In this document: positions 32,392-45,163 of the stretch, piece after piece
Layout of the letters: every line of letters starts with the position of its first letter
Numbering within the stretch: the first letter of the stretch is position 1
Source: Citrus sinensis
Taxonomy: Eukaryota; Streptophyta; Magnoliopsida; Sapindales; Rutaceae
Reading direction: 5' to 3'
DNA length: 64,000 bases
NCBI RefSeq assembly: GCF_022201045.2
Contig: NC_068559.1
Span: 25,365,501 to 25,429,500, forward strand
The notes under the pieces: model-generated
The model's database searches: none
Told to the model about the DNA's origin: nothing
The model's input: only the letters and a program-made list of their open reading frames with translations
Translations under genes and position numbers: made by a program

Positions 32392-35300
32392 TTAAGTTTC
32401 ACCATAAACTTCACCCATAATCAATAGCACAAGCGCTGTCCAACCAGTGAACAGACGTGCGCCTTTTCCCTTACCCTTCTTCTGATCATACTGTTCCCAC
32501 AGAAACCCAGTCTGATGGTAGTTGCGAACCACATTCCTGCAGCATAGAAGTGAAAATGTTGAAACTAATAGACAATTTCAGACAAGGGTTAGCCAATACT
32601 TATGCAATGCAGACATTGTGAATACCTAATCAGATTGCCCCTTAATTCATCATAGATGACTTCTGCTCTCTCTCTGTATGGTCCATTCACTGCAGGAATT
32701 TAACCATTTAATTCCGGAAAAGAAATATCGATGAAGACAGAATGTCTCTCAGAAACAAACAAAATTTTTGTTTTATTATTTGTTTTCTTCTTAATGGATG
32801 GAGAGGTTAGTACCTTGTGAGTAATAATAGAGTGCAGCAAGAATCCTATAGTTCATGTTCATCCAAATTGGACCTCTCCAATAAGGTGGATCATGCTCTG
32901 TGTTGTGTTTCATGTACAAGGAGCTGTAGCATTCAAGATAACATTTTACATTAACTCTAAAATCAGCATCAACTAAATTGATCATAGGATCTTAATTGTA
33001 AAAATAGAATACAACAAATGCATACACAATCACCTTGTTTTGGCAAGTGAGCGGAGTCCATAATCAGTCCATAAGATGCTCCTGTTAGAAATAAGATCAA
33101 GCTGTTTGTCCAGGATCCATGAATCCTGTATCACTCATGAACATGAGAGGTTTCTAACCATGTACCAAAGGTAACTAAGGCAAGAGTCCCATCAAAGATC
33201 AACCAACAAAAACTAATTTCAGCATTAGGCTCCATAGGCAACTTACAGGTGGAATGATCTTCTCCATAAAAGGAAAAAGGCTGACATAACCAACGTGAGG
33301 AACCAACCTCAACTCCGGTTTTTCTAATACTTCCCGAACAAGCTCTCTAGCTGGATAATTATTTCCAACCTTTATTTCTTTCCAACTTAAACGAACCTAG
33401 AATGATTGACCAATAATCAATATTTGAGAGCAAATTTAGTAAGCTGAATGGTACTGTAATATTATAAATCAAACATTTCAAGGCACCATAATCTTTTTAA
33501 CTGGAAATGGTCATCTAATCCCTAATCGTAGAACAAGAATTTTCTACCAAATTTTAGTACCTTGAGCATTGTTAACTTAAAGGACTGATATTCACAGCAT
33601 GCACAGAAATGAAGTCTACATATTAAATGAACAAATAGGAAATGTTTTCCTTTATTTTTTTTTTAAATTATAATAAATAGCTTCCAGACTTGAACAAGGT
33701 TGCAAGCATTAGGTACACAATCGTTAAGGCAACAGAAGAATTTTATCTTAAAAATCTGTATCAGTGCAACAATCTTGAAATATTGTTTCACAACTCCTGT
33801 AGAAAACTGTAAACATGTGCAATACAATTAGCAAGCAAAAGAAGTTAGCAATATAAGGCATGATATTCTGAGAGGAATAACAACAAAGAAGCAGCATACC
33901 TTTTCTGTATGATTTCCAAAATCTAAATAAGCTCCATGTGCAAAATCAAAATGAAGCTGGTAAAAGATAAAAAGAAAAATGGCAGTCATCAGTCCCCAGT
34001 ATCAGAACCATCAAACATCATTGACTGCATGGAATTGTTTATTACAATGTAATACATCAGTATTACATGTAACCAACTAAGAACTTCTAACATGTGAAAG
34101 AATGTGAAATTGTTTCAGACAGAATGACAGAGATGAAGAAACCTGATTAAGAATTTCAAAATCTGAAAGCAGCGTAGCTGTTGAACCATATTCCTGCATC
34201 ATTTCATTCCAAGGTCTGTCAAGTGAGAAAAGCAAAGAATTCCAGTGTTTTGATGATTATGTTTGCTCTTTATACCTTCTTGTGTTCACTACTGCTCTCA
34301 AACAACTCTGCAATGGAATGCAAGGAATCTACTGCAAGTAGCATCCAACATCTGAGATCCAAGTGGCGTTCTTCTTCACTTGGATGTGAAGCACGAGGAT
34401 AGTCATCCAACCCAGAGGATAGAGTCTGCAGATGCCAGAAACGATGTCAGTTAACCACCATTTTTTCAACAATTGAAATTTAAGCAAGCCTACATTAGTA
34501 AGGAAAAACATCATCTGAGTGCCTGGATAAAATGATGATGAAATAATTGCTTCCAAGATGCTCCGAAGAGTTGATACAATTAAACATTCTAGATTGTGCT
34601 AATACTATGATGATGCAAATGAAGTTTTTCTAGGGTTATCAAAGGTTTCAATTCTAAAGTTGGAGGGTCTTTGTAAAGAATTTACAAGGCAATGGTTTAT
34701 TGGTTATAAAAGGTGAAATGCAGATAGTTCATGGTTTATCTAACCAAGTTTTGTTAAGAAAAAATACAAGCACACTCTCTTTAATCCAAGATTGACCTAT
34801 TATAAACTAAATTTTGGTAATATGACTTCAAAAAGCACAGAGAAAACATGAAGTTTATGACGAATCCAGAAAAGATACATGTCCAAAACAAAACAATTTT
34901 CTGTAAAATCATTAAAAAAGAAAAAGAATAGTTAAGGCCCTTGACATATTGTATGCTGAAGAATAGGACCTTGGGGTTTAGCTCACGTATAGTAGTGGTA
35001 TCTCTTCCATGCCAAAAGTAACTGCTCATCTCCTTTCCTGTTTTGTAAAGTTGATACCCAAAATCAATGAGATCTCAGAGAAGTTAAATGTTGGCACATT
35101 AATAATTGAAAATGTCTTCTTCTGACCTCATGATCAGAAGTTCAATTGAACATCTCAAAGAACCTCTAACAATTATTTAGGTTATAGTTAAAAACTCAAA
35201 AAAGCAAAATATCTGACAGCTTGGGAGGTTAACAAGAATCCTAGATCACTATTCTATGAGAAATATGTTTGTTAAGATCAATAAATACACGAGTTTCAAG

Positions 35301-38300
35301 AAATTGAAATGTTATATATTAAATATGAACAAATCTGCTACACTTGACTCAACCTACTCATTCCGCGGAACACAAAATAGTTAAGCACCCATTACAATTT
35401 TAAATATGAGAGAAAGAAATAGGTACAAGCATTTCCTGGTGTGGTATTTTGCTTTTGGAAAATTTCATCTCAAATTATAAGGCAGTTACTACCATATTTA
35501 AAGAAGAAAAGCAGCACTAGACATACAAATGTGAAGATCTCTGTCCTTTTGAAAAAATATACACACACACACAAGTGTGCAAACGACTCATGTATTCCAA
35601 ATAAAGCTATAAAAGATTAAATAGAAACCTTGACGTACCTGACTGAGTAGTGTTGAACCACTGGAACCATGCTTCAAGCCGAACAAGAGCCCGCTCAAGG
35701 AAAGAAGAGATCTCATTGCTTTCAGTGGCAGTAAATTTGTTTTTCTTTATGGCATATATGAGTTCTAAAAGAAGCAAAGTTCCATACTTCTAATCAGATA
35801 AATGACAAAGTATGCCAGTAAATGTCAATAAGACAATATGGGGTATGAAGATTCTAGAGAAAAGATAAGATGTAAAATTTTCTAATCTCTAATCTCTGGT
35901 GGTCATTGTAAATAAGCAGACAAACTAAATACATTTTAAAATGAATAACTTCTTCATTCATTGCAGCGTTAAGAGAACGGAGGAGGGATCAATAATTTAT
36001 ACACACTGACTTTCGAGGATACTTAGCTCATATGATTACAAATAGTCCCTTCAAATCTATTGCAATATCTAAAGTTCATATGATTGATAATTTGATACAG
36101 GTTATGAGATCTATGCCAAAAATCAATAATATGTTAAGCAGGTTTCCACATCCGCCAAATGATTGCCTTTTTAGCTTGAAAGTAAAATCAGGTGTGACTC
36201 TGAAATTAAAATTTTGAAATGGATCAAATCCAAGAACTTAGTTTCAAATTGCGTTCCAAGCACAGCAATAGACCACCCAAATTAAACAACAGATTCCTAA
36301 AATCTCAAATGGCGAACCAAAAGTTTCAATCCAATTTTCAATGGAAGTATTGTCGGCTTAGAAAGTTAAATCTGACTTTTATAATATTCACATTTAATAG
36401 TTAATTGTCATAATGGTCTAATAAGGTCATGATTCTACTAGACTCAAAGGAGGCTGGGAAATATAGAGGGTTCCTCCAACTAAAAATGATTTGTAGTGCG
36501 TACCCCCAAGAAATTCTGGCATGCCCTAAAATGTCCAAATTATTATCATCAATATAAGCATCACGAAGTTTATGATGAAATTTAAACATTCAAGGTCAAT
36601 CATTGCAAAGTTTAATTGGAAGAAAAGCTTACCGCGCAAAACCAAAAATAAAGTTGGCGGATTTCCATTAGTTGGATGCTGAAGAACAAATTCCTCTGGG
36701 ACTTTACTGCAATTACACCAGAATGACCTTTCAGAATACTGTGCTGGATAATATTACTGTAAGGTTCTGTATTTAACTGAACAGGATGCTTGAGATACCT
36801 TAGAGCTTCAGCACCCAAAATCTGCTCTCGTGGAATCCAACCATCAGTATTCATCAGATCTAACCAGTGTCCAAGAATATCCAAACATATACGGACATCC
36901 CAACGCCTGATCAACATTTGATACACAGAACTTGAATAACTTAGTGTGTGTATGCATTTTGGCTGAAATTTTTACAATCATTTCCAAAACGCGCAGCAAC
37001 AGGAAATAGCTATAAAAAGAAATGGAACATACATGAGACAAAAAACTAGTCAACCAACCAGATCAATAATTGATGAAACCCTTCATCCCAGAGAAATCCC
37101 CTAGGAAAGAAAGGTCGACTTGGGACAGCGGTATAAAGCTCGGCTGGCCAGTATAGAAGAAAATTATCATGATTTTTAAGCTGCAAGACAAAATGGCCCA
37201 CTGTATGACTTTGTCAGATATAAAAATTCAGGAAGTTGAATATATAAATAATTCTTTATTGGTGAAGATGTTATGTCGAAAGGGTAACAGTGTATATTCC
37301 ATCCATTATCCTTTTATTAACATCTCTCACATCTTCTACAGTCAATTCTGGAAACAGATCACTGAATATACAGTATACTATTCCGATTTCCTACAGAAGC
37401 CGATCAAATATCAACAGATTGGACAAAAGGAACACACAAGTGTCTGACCACTTACAAATAATTTTCTCACTACTTATTTCTTATTTTCTTTATATTTACT
37501 ACTTTCCTGAACACTGAAAGCCAATACCAAAGGGAATCCATAAATACACTGAATGGCTGATAGATCATTATCCAGCAACACAATAGTATTCAATTAGTTG
37601 ATGCCAAGAAAGATCCATAGAAGGGGATATATGACTACTGAAAGCATCTTGAAATTTTCTTTTCTTTTCAGAAAAAAAAAATTGTCAATCAAAGAAAAAT
37701 ATTTTGTCATTCTTACATACCATTCCAGATTTATGTTCTCACAAGATTGTTATTGGAAAACGAGAAAGTAACTTGACAGACTAAAACATTAATAATTGAT
37801 TACAACCTAAGACTTGCTCAATTTGGGACAAATTAGTAACATAACTCTGCAATATGTTATAATGAATAAAATCTGTTAGATTATTATGAAATGACAAATT
37901 CATCAATTCAGAAATTCATACATCACTGTTAATGAAAACACAAAACAAATATAATTCACTCACTTTAGTATTTTTTGGTAGTGAAACTTTTGACTGGCCA
38001 TAGAAATAGCCAATGCCACCTAACATGTTCCCAATAGCAGCCTTCCCGACAACCACTGATTCAGAATCAAGCTGAAACAAAATGTTGTCATCTTAGCATC
38101 TTCTATATTAAGAATAACAAAGATTCAATTGAATCAAAGTGAAATTTCAAGCAAAAAGCATATAACTTTTTCATTGTCGTTGGAATGATTGGAAATTCCC
38201 ACTGAAGCAAATGTCTTTCAGTGTTTATCAAAAGAAAAAGACAAACTTGGATTTTCCTCAAATCATCAACACATTACACCTCCCATTTCAACATCCCCTA

Positions 38301-40772
38301 AATTTATCCCATAAAAAACGGGTTATAAGCTCATTTCATAATGTTCAATTTTCAAATAATCACAGATATACTCCATAATATTAACATTACCTTGGCAGCC
38401 ATTTTGAAGCAATTCTCAAATTTGGCATCAAATTCACTTTGCTTCTCTTTTAGTAGACTGGTTAGCAAGGTACCTAAAGGGCAGAAAACCAATATGAAAC
38501 AACACATGAAAAAAAAACTTCTGTTCATGGAAACCAACATGAAAAACTTCCTTGAATTCAGGAAAGACTTGAAAACATAGAACTGTAAAGAAACCTGTTA
38601 GGCTGCTTAGACGTTCCTCTACCCTTGAGGTTTTGACGCCAGTTCCAGATACAAAAGCAATATCTGCTTTGAATGGAATCCTGGCAGAAATCTGCATAAG
38701 CATTAAAAACCCCAATCCAAATTTAGGCAAGGACTGAAACCAGAGATAAAAATCAAGACTTTGAAATTCTTAAGATACTTTGATGAACTTCAGAGTCACT
38801 CAGACCATCAATCAATGAAACACATACCTGAAAAACTAAAATATTTGGAGAACTAACAGATGTGTCACTTAGCTGCAGTCGATTGAACGTTGTAGCCTGG
38901 TAAACACACACAGAGAAATATAGAAATGAAAACAAGAATTCCAAAAGAAACTTGAAAAATGCCCAGTCCTTCTAACAATATAACTGATTATGGTATTCAA
39001 AAACTAAGGTGCTCACGGCAATCTAACATACTTGAGCCGCAAGATTTTCCAGGACAAGATCAGATAAGTTATGAATGTGAGGAGTCCTGAAACCAGAATA
39101 ATGGACTTCCAAACTTTCCTGCAAAAAGGATATAAAAAAGAAGTTGGATTGAAATCAACATCCAAGAGAAGAAGCGAAAACATGATTGCTAAGTATTAAC
39201 AATATTATGATGATAGTTATCACATAATTGGCTAGTGAGGAAAATTGGTGCAAATTACAAGGTGAGGCAAGGTGAAAGACAAATACATTGATATTTTATT
39301 TTCACAGAAAAATTACTAAATACATTCTAAATACCTCCTAAAGCTAATGTTTTCGTACATATTCAGAGTACTCTTTGAAACCTTTACCATGACTTAGATA
39401 GAACCAAGATATTGAAGAAAAAAAGGGTAGCAAAAAGAAATATGATTTTGAAACAGGGAAAATCAGTCACTTCACAGTTCATCATTGCCTAGAATGAAAA
39501 ATCATTGCACTCCATTGCCAGATTACCATTCCTTTTAAGTGTAGCTGCCAACCTCCAATATCTGCTCGAGAACCTATTGCCAGGAGGGAACTCTCATGAA
39601 TATCGAACATATCTCTACCCAAACTTAGAGCATTTCCATCTTCATCAGCCACATAGAAAAATAGATATCCAGTTCTCTGCATATCGTTATTCCACCTAGA
39701 TCTGTGAATTGACCATGGCCACATTAATCATGTCGCAAATCATGAAATAATCTAATGAATAAGCCTATTATGTACCAAACACATTGTACACATACAAGTG
39801 ACCGGATTCTAAACCTGCAGATCATACTACTTACTCCTCACTTTGCAAGTCAAGTCGGAGAGCCCAATCTCCTCCATAGCCACTGCCATCACCCTTAGAT
39901 TTCAGGAAACTTGTTTCCAAGGTCAGGTCTTGGTCAACCAGAAGTTGATGTCCAAAATCACGGCCATTATGACGTGTCCAGCCATATTTGCTCAGCTCAT
40001 CAGAGTCTTGGCAGACATGCCGCAAGTGATACCTCCCATCCTTCACACCAAGCCACATCAACCCAGCTACCAAAGACCGAGGTGTCCTGCCAGTCAGCAA
40101 CCACAACAATTTCCATTACATATGTAATCATTACTCCGACAAGGAAAAAAAATATATTAAACAGCATATTAATCTGAAGGACATGTCAGCAAATAATAGC
40201 TTAGCTTCTAAAATATATATTAAACTCTGATCATCAAATTCTTCTTTCCACTAGAATGGCTACATAGAGAGTGCTATAATATGAAAAAAGTTTTTCAAGA
40301 AAAATTTGATCGTCAATAAAATGAAATACCTGGCGCGAATGCCAAGATAAACATGAGGGCGATAAGTACCCCAGTACAAGCTCTCTTTATGCTCACCTTG
40401 AAACTATTAAAACAGAATAACGTATTAGTAAAAAAAGAAAAGAAAAGTGCAAATACAAATTAACACAAAAATGAAAATTACCATAGGAAGGTCCATGAGT
40501 TTGGGAGCAGGAAACGGCGTGATGACTCTAGGTGTCTCAGGTTCTTGATCGGGATTTACGAGACGATTAATCAGGAACCAAATTATAAAGAATGTAAAAA
40601 CGGTGAAACCTAGCAGCGTTTTGATGTTAACGTTGAGAAGTCGGAGTGAAGTGTGATCTCTACTCGTATTTCTACGGTGATCCCCTGCGTTACGGAGACG
40701 CCCGTCTTCATTGGCGTCTGTTTTGGATTTGATTCTGCTTCGGGCACTACTTCTTCGGCCGCTTCCAGTCAT
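32392..40772 (-). CDS. GCS1: Mannosyl-oligosaccharide glucosidase (alpha-glucosidase I, GH63)
   Basis: This ER type II membrane enzyme removes the outermost alpha-1,2-glucose from the N-glycan precursor, the first trimming step after transfer to protein. I reconstructed 22 exons: complement of 40482..40772, 40330..40403, 39835..40086, 39527..39701, 39032..39118, 38828..38896, 38595..38691, 38391..38473, 37964..38071, 37059..37180, 36799..36906, 36633..36706, 35639..35764, 34970..35037, 34276..34425, 34143..34193, 33900..33956, 33247..33396, 33034..33125, 32814..32923, 32626..32689 and 32392..32536. They give one 850-residue frame; Arabidopsis GCS1 is about 852. A basic cytosolic tail (1-50) precedes a transmembrane segment at about 53-69 and the lumenal GH63 domain. 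[12 protein letters not shown] lies at about 438-449 and [12 protein letters not shown] near 755. No inactivating change is seen. Confidence 0.96.
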
Positions 40773-42220
40773 CTTCTGAGATTCAAGTTTATTAATTCAT
40801 TAATTTAGCTCAAGGTCAAGATGAACAAATGATTTGAGTGGCTTTTCAGTGTTTTATAGAGTACACGAACCGGAGCTGACGAATTATCAATTCTAACGAG
40901 GTGGAACTGGCGGAAAATAATGCACGGGCATCGTAGGCTGGGCTGGGGGGCTGGACTCAGAGCTTCGGCCTTAGTGAGGCCCGGCCTTATTTTTTAAATA
41001 TTTTAAGGCCCACGTTATTTTTTCTCACTTGTTTACTTGGAGGCCGTTCGTTGCCGTGATGCGGTGCATGAGCATGAAATATTTGCGAGGGAAATTGTCG
41101 CAGGTTTGTCCAGAAATGTTAATAGTTTTTACTGAATACAAACAACTTTATCTTGAAAATTTGCAATATTTTTCAAACGTCAATCGACTTTCTCTTGATA
41201 GTTTAGAGCTTCTATTCCGTGTAGCAACGGTGGCGTAAAAGCCACAATACCGGATGACCAAAATGAAGCCATAATCTATATCACCTCCTCTGCATTACCT
41301 CTCGTCTTAGTTTTCTTTTGCCAAGTGCAGATGTTTGTGCTTTAATTTTTTTCTTTCCCCACTAAAAATTAAACTTGCCATATACGCTGTAAATTTTAAT
41401 CCCTTAATGCGTGAATTATTGATTTATTTTTCTTTCTAGAGTAAGTTTACTTGATACATAGATTTATGAACACTTGCCAGTTTCTTTCAGTATCAAGTAA
41501 CTCTTCAAGACTTCAACAGACTAAAACTCATTAATCTTCACTCCACTAAAATCTGTCTCTAGTTCCCAACAGGTTGATAATGATGAAGTTCTGCGCAGCC
41601 AAGCTTTAGGATAAGTACTTTCAGCAAGGTTACCATCAGAAAGTCGTTGCTACAAGATGAGTTGATGAATTTTTTAACTTTTGAAGTCTTCTAACGATTT
41701 TTTTATTATTCGTAGAGATTTTGATATCTCATTCTATATTTATTAATAAATAAATTGCATCGACCCAGCAAGCCCTTGAAAAAGTTTGTTTTGACACGTC
41801 GAGGTGGTTGGGATCAATTAAAATTTGGCCCCTTGAAACAGCAATCTGAAGCAAAATAAATGATGGCTCCTTAGCAGATTGAGTTTACTAATATATAACC
41901 AGAACAGAATGACTGTTAAAATATAAGTATATGCTACAATGTCGACTTCTATGAAATTCAGAGGAAAAGAATTATATATATATCGAAGTGTTGAATTCAT
42001 ATTCCTCCAACATTAAATTGAATATAAAAAATATTTTCTGACTCTAAATATACATTCGGTGGGACTAATTTGATTCCGATTATTAATTGTCTAATCAACT
42101 CTGATGAATATGGGAGAAACTAGGATGGAAAGATGTAGTTAATATAAAAAATGACTAAGAAACTGTCAATCCTTTATGTTAAATTAGTAGCATCTGTCTG
42201 TTTGCTATCCAAAAGCAGAA
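40773..42220. other. Divergent intergenic region between GCS1 and the RLP pseudogene
   Basis: The GCS1 promoter lies in the first few hundred bases. The rest is AT-rich with no convincing gene. The ORFs at 41029-41238 (plus) and 41818-42000 (minus) are short and match nothing I recognise. Confidence 0.5.
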
Positions 42221-45163
42221 ATGGCTGGCAGGAATTCAACTTTTCAACTTGTTGTTCTGTTGCTTGTCCTCTTAATTAAACCTCTTTTTCTTGCAGCCAT
42301 AGGGATAGGGTCCAATTATGATTGTGGCAACTTCAGTATCAGATGCACTGAGAGGGAGAGGGAAGCTCTACTTAAATTCAAAGAAGGTCTTATAGATCCT
42401 TCGGCTCGGCTTTCATCTTGGGTTGGCGACGATTGCTGCTATTGGTTTGGTGTAGGCTGCAGCAACCAGACAGGCCATGTCTTACGGCTAGACCTTGGAA
42501 ATTCCTTAGACTGTTCGTTCCTAGATTACGGAGCAAACGCATCATGCCTCTATGGTGGTGAGTTAGATCCTTCTTTGCTTAACTTGACAGACTTAATTTA
42601 TCTGAACCTTAGTCGTAGATATCTCGACCTCTCTGTAGCATCCCTCAAGGGAGTGGTTCCCTCTAGTCTTGGGCATCTGTGAAACTTATTGTACCTTGAT
42701 CTTTCATTTCCATATCCTGAGAAGCTATGTGTCTCAGATTTAAACTGGCTCTCTGGTCTCTCTTCTTTGCAATACCTCCGTCTTGGAGGCATTGACCTAA
42801 GTAAAGCAACAACTAATTGGCTGCAAATTGTAAATACACTTACCGGCCTTTTGGAGTTGCGCATGAGGGACTGTGAACTTCAGAATATCCCTCATTCTCT
42901 TTCATTTATTAATTTTACTCTACGTTCCAGCCTTGATCTCTCTCGTAACCATTTCCAGAAAAGTCCAATACCGGAATTTGTATATTCGCTCAAGAAAATG
43001 AAGCTCCTTGACCTCTCTGAATCATCCTTCAGTGGAATGCTGCCCCCTAACATTGGGAATCTGTCAAATTTGCAGTACCTCGATCTCTCTTATCAAAATT
43101 TGAAAGATTATCAAATTACGAAAGAGCTGTGAGTCTCAGATTTAATTTGGCTCCCTGATCTTTCTTCGTCGCGGTATCTGCATTTAGAAGGCATGAAACT
43201 TAGTAAGGTGACAAACTGGCTGCAAGTTGTCAACGAGCTTCCATCACTTGTGGAGTTGCATCTGAGCAACTGCCAACTTAATTTCCCTCAGTCTCTACCA
43301 TTTCTTAATTTTACTTCACTTTCCATCCTCGAACTCTCTTATGACAATTTCAACTCTCAAATCCCTCAATGGTTATTCAATATAAGTACTTTGGTGACCC
43401 TCAACCTTCGGAGCAGTCAACTTTCAGGATCTATTCCTAAGTTTCCACCTGGTAAAATGTGTAACTTGCGCAGGTTGGATCTTGCAATCAATGGGTTTAG
43501 CGGCGAAAAAGAACAGTTCATACAGACTTTGTCAGGATGCAATAACAGTACCTTGGAGACCTTAGAAACTCAACGGTGATTTACCTGAATCCTTGGGGAG
43601 CCTCAGGCATTTGAGATATCATGAACTCTCACGAAACTCTTTCTCTGGTCCACTTCCAACATCTATACGAAATTTGTCGTCTTTGAGAGCAATCGGCATA
43701 TCTTTTAACAGAATGAATGGGACGATCTCCGAAAATATTGGACAACTTGCAGAGTTAGTCGCATTGAATCTATATCGGAATTCATGGAAAGGTATTATCA
43801 CAGAAAATCATTTTCAGAATCTCACAAAATTGAATTCTCTTTACTTGTCATCTTCAAACAAATCTTTGGTTTTCACAATGAGATCCGATTGGATTCCTCC
43901 CTTCAGTCTACGACAGATGGCAATTAATGATTGCCAATTGGGTTCTGCATTTCCTTCTTGGCTTAAAACTCAGGCAAGTGTTTTTAAACTAACATTATCA
44001 AATGCTGCCATCTCAGACACTATACCCGATTGGTTTTGGGGAGTAATATCACAGGTTTAGTGGTTGGACCTTTCATATGATCAACTAAGACGAGTGCTTC
44101 CCAGGTCAATAAATATCAGTTCTAATACTTTTGCTGGTAGTCATGGAAGTATGGACTTGGGATTCAACCATTTTGAAGGTCCACTCCACTCTGGTCAAAT
44201 TTGAGAAAGCCCTCCTTGAGGAGCAATTTTCTCTCTGGAGCAATCCCCCTGAACACAGGCCATGAAATGTCAACATTGGAAGACCTAGACCTTTCCACAA
44301 ACATTCGAAATGGCACCATTCCACCATCCATGCGTAAAATGAGGGATTTGACCTTTCTCGACTTGTCAAACAATTATCTCTCTGAAGAAATACCTTCAAA
44401 CGCTGGCAGGTTCTGTAGAAACTGAGTGTCATTGACCTGTCAAACAACAAATTTTTTGGAGGAATTCTGAGTTCTCTTTGCTCACTTCCTTCACTTTATT
44501 GGTTGAGACTGGGAGGCAACAATCTTTCAGGGGAGCTCTCTACCTCTTTGCCAGATTGCAGTCGCTTAACAGCTCTTGATATTGGAGGCAATAGATTCTT
44601 GCAGCTCCCTAGTACCTCAATGGTTATTCAATACAAGTACCCTTGAAAGAGTCCAAATTTCTCGTTGTGAAAATTCCGCAGGGGAACCTGTGTAACTTGC
44701 ATTCTTTAGATATTTCATACAATCATATCACTGGTGAAATAAAAGAACTCACAAATGCTTTCTCTGCATGCAATGTAAGCACCCTGGAGACCTTAGACTT
44801 GGCTTCAAATAAACTCGGTGGTAATTTACCAGATTCCTTGGGAAACTTATTGTGTTTGGAATATCTTGGCCTCTCTGAAAATTCATTCTTAGGTTCCCTT
44901 CCAACATCTATAGGAAATCTGTCCCATCTGAGAGCACTGTACTTGTCTTTTAACGTGATGTCTAGGATTATTTCAGAAAATATAGGACAACTTTCAGAGC
45001 CATATATGTTGGATCTGTATGGGAATTCTTGGGAAGGTGTCATTACTGAAAAGCATTTCCGAAATCTCTCAGGGTTAGATTATCTTACCATATCATCTTC
45101 AAATAGCTCTTTAGTTTTCAATATTAGACATGATTGGATTGCTCCTTTCAATCTGTATACCAT
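42221..45163 (+). pseudogene. LRR receptor-like protein (Eix/RLP type), 5' part, disrupted
   Basis: Intact members are cell-surface immune receptors with extracellular leucine-rich repeats and no kinase. A signal peptide (LVVLLLVLLIKPLFLAAIG) begins shortly after the ATG at 42221. The LRRNT cap follows (EREALLKFKEGLIDPS, then LSSWVGDDCCYWFGVGCS), then LRRs of the LxxLxxLDLSxNxFSGxxP type. The frame is broken: in-frame TGA codons end at 42682 and 43132, with later frameshifts and stops near 43579, 44060 and 44430. The segment 43365-44613 is followed by a homologous second copy (44614 onward). Translation resumes after a 3.1-kb hAT insertion at 48246. It is certainly a pseudogene as assembled; the parent subfamily resembles tomato LeEix1/2. 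Confidence 0.9.

Noticed and set aside
41029..42000. Two short ORFs between GCS1 and the RLP pseudogene
   Set aside because: No motif, no supporting splice or promoter signals; probably chance.
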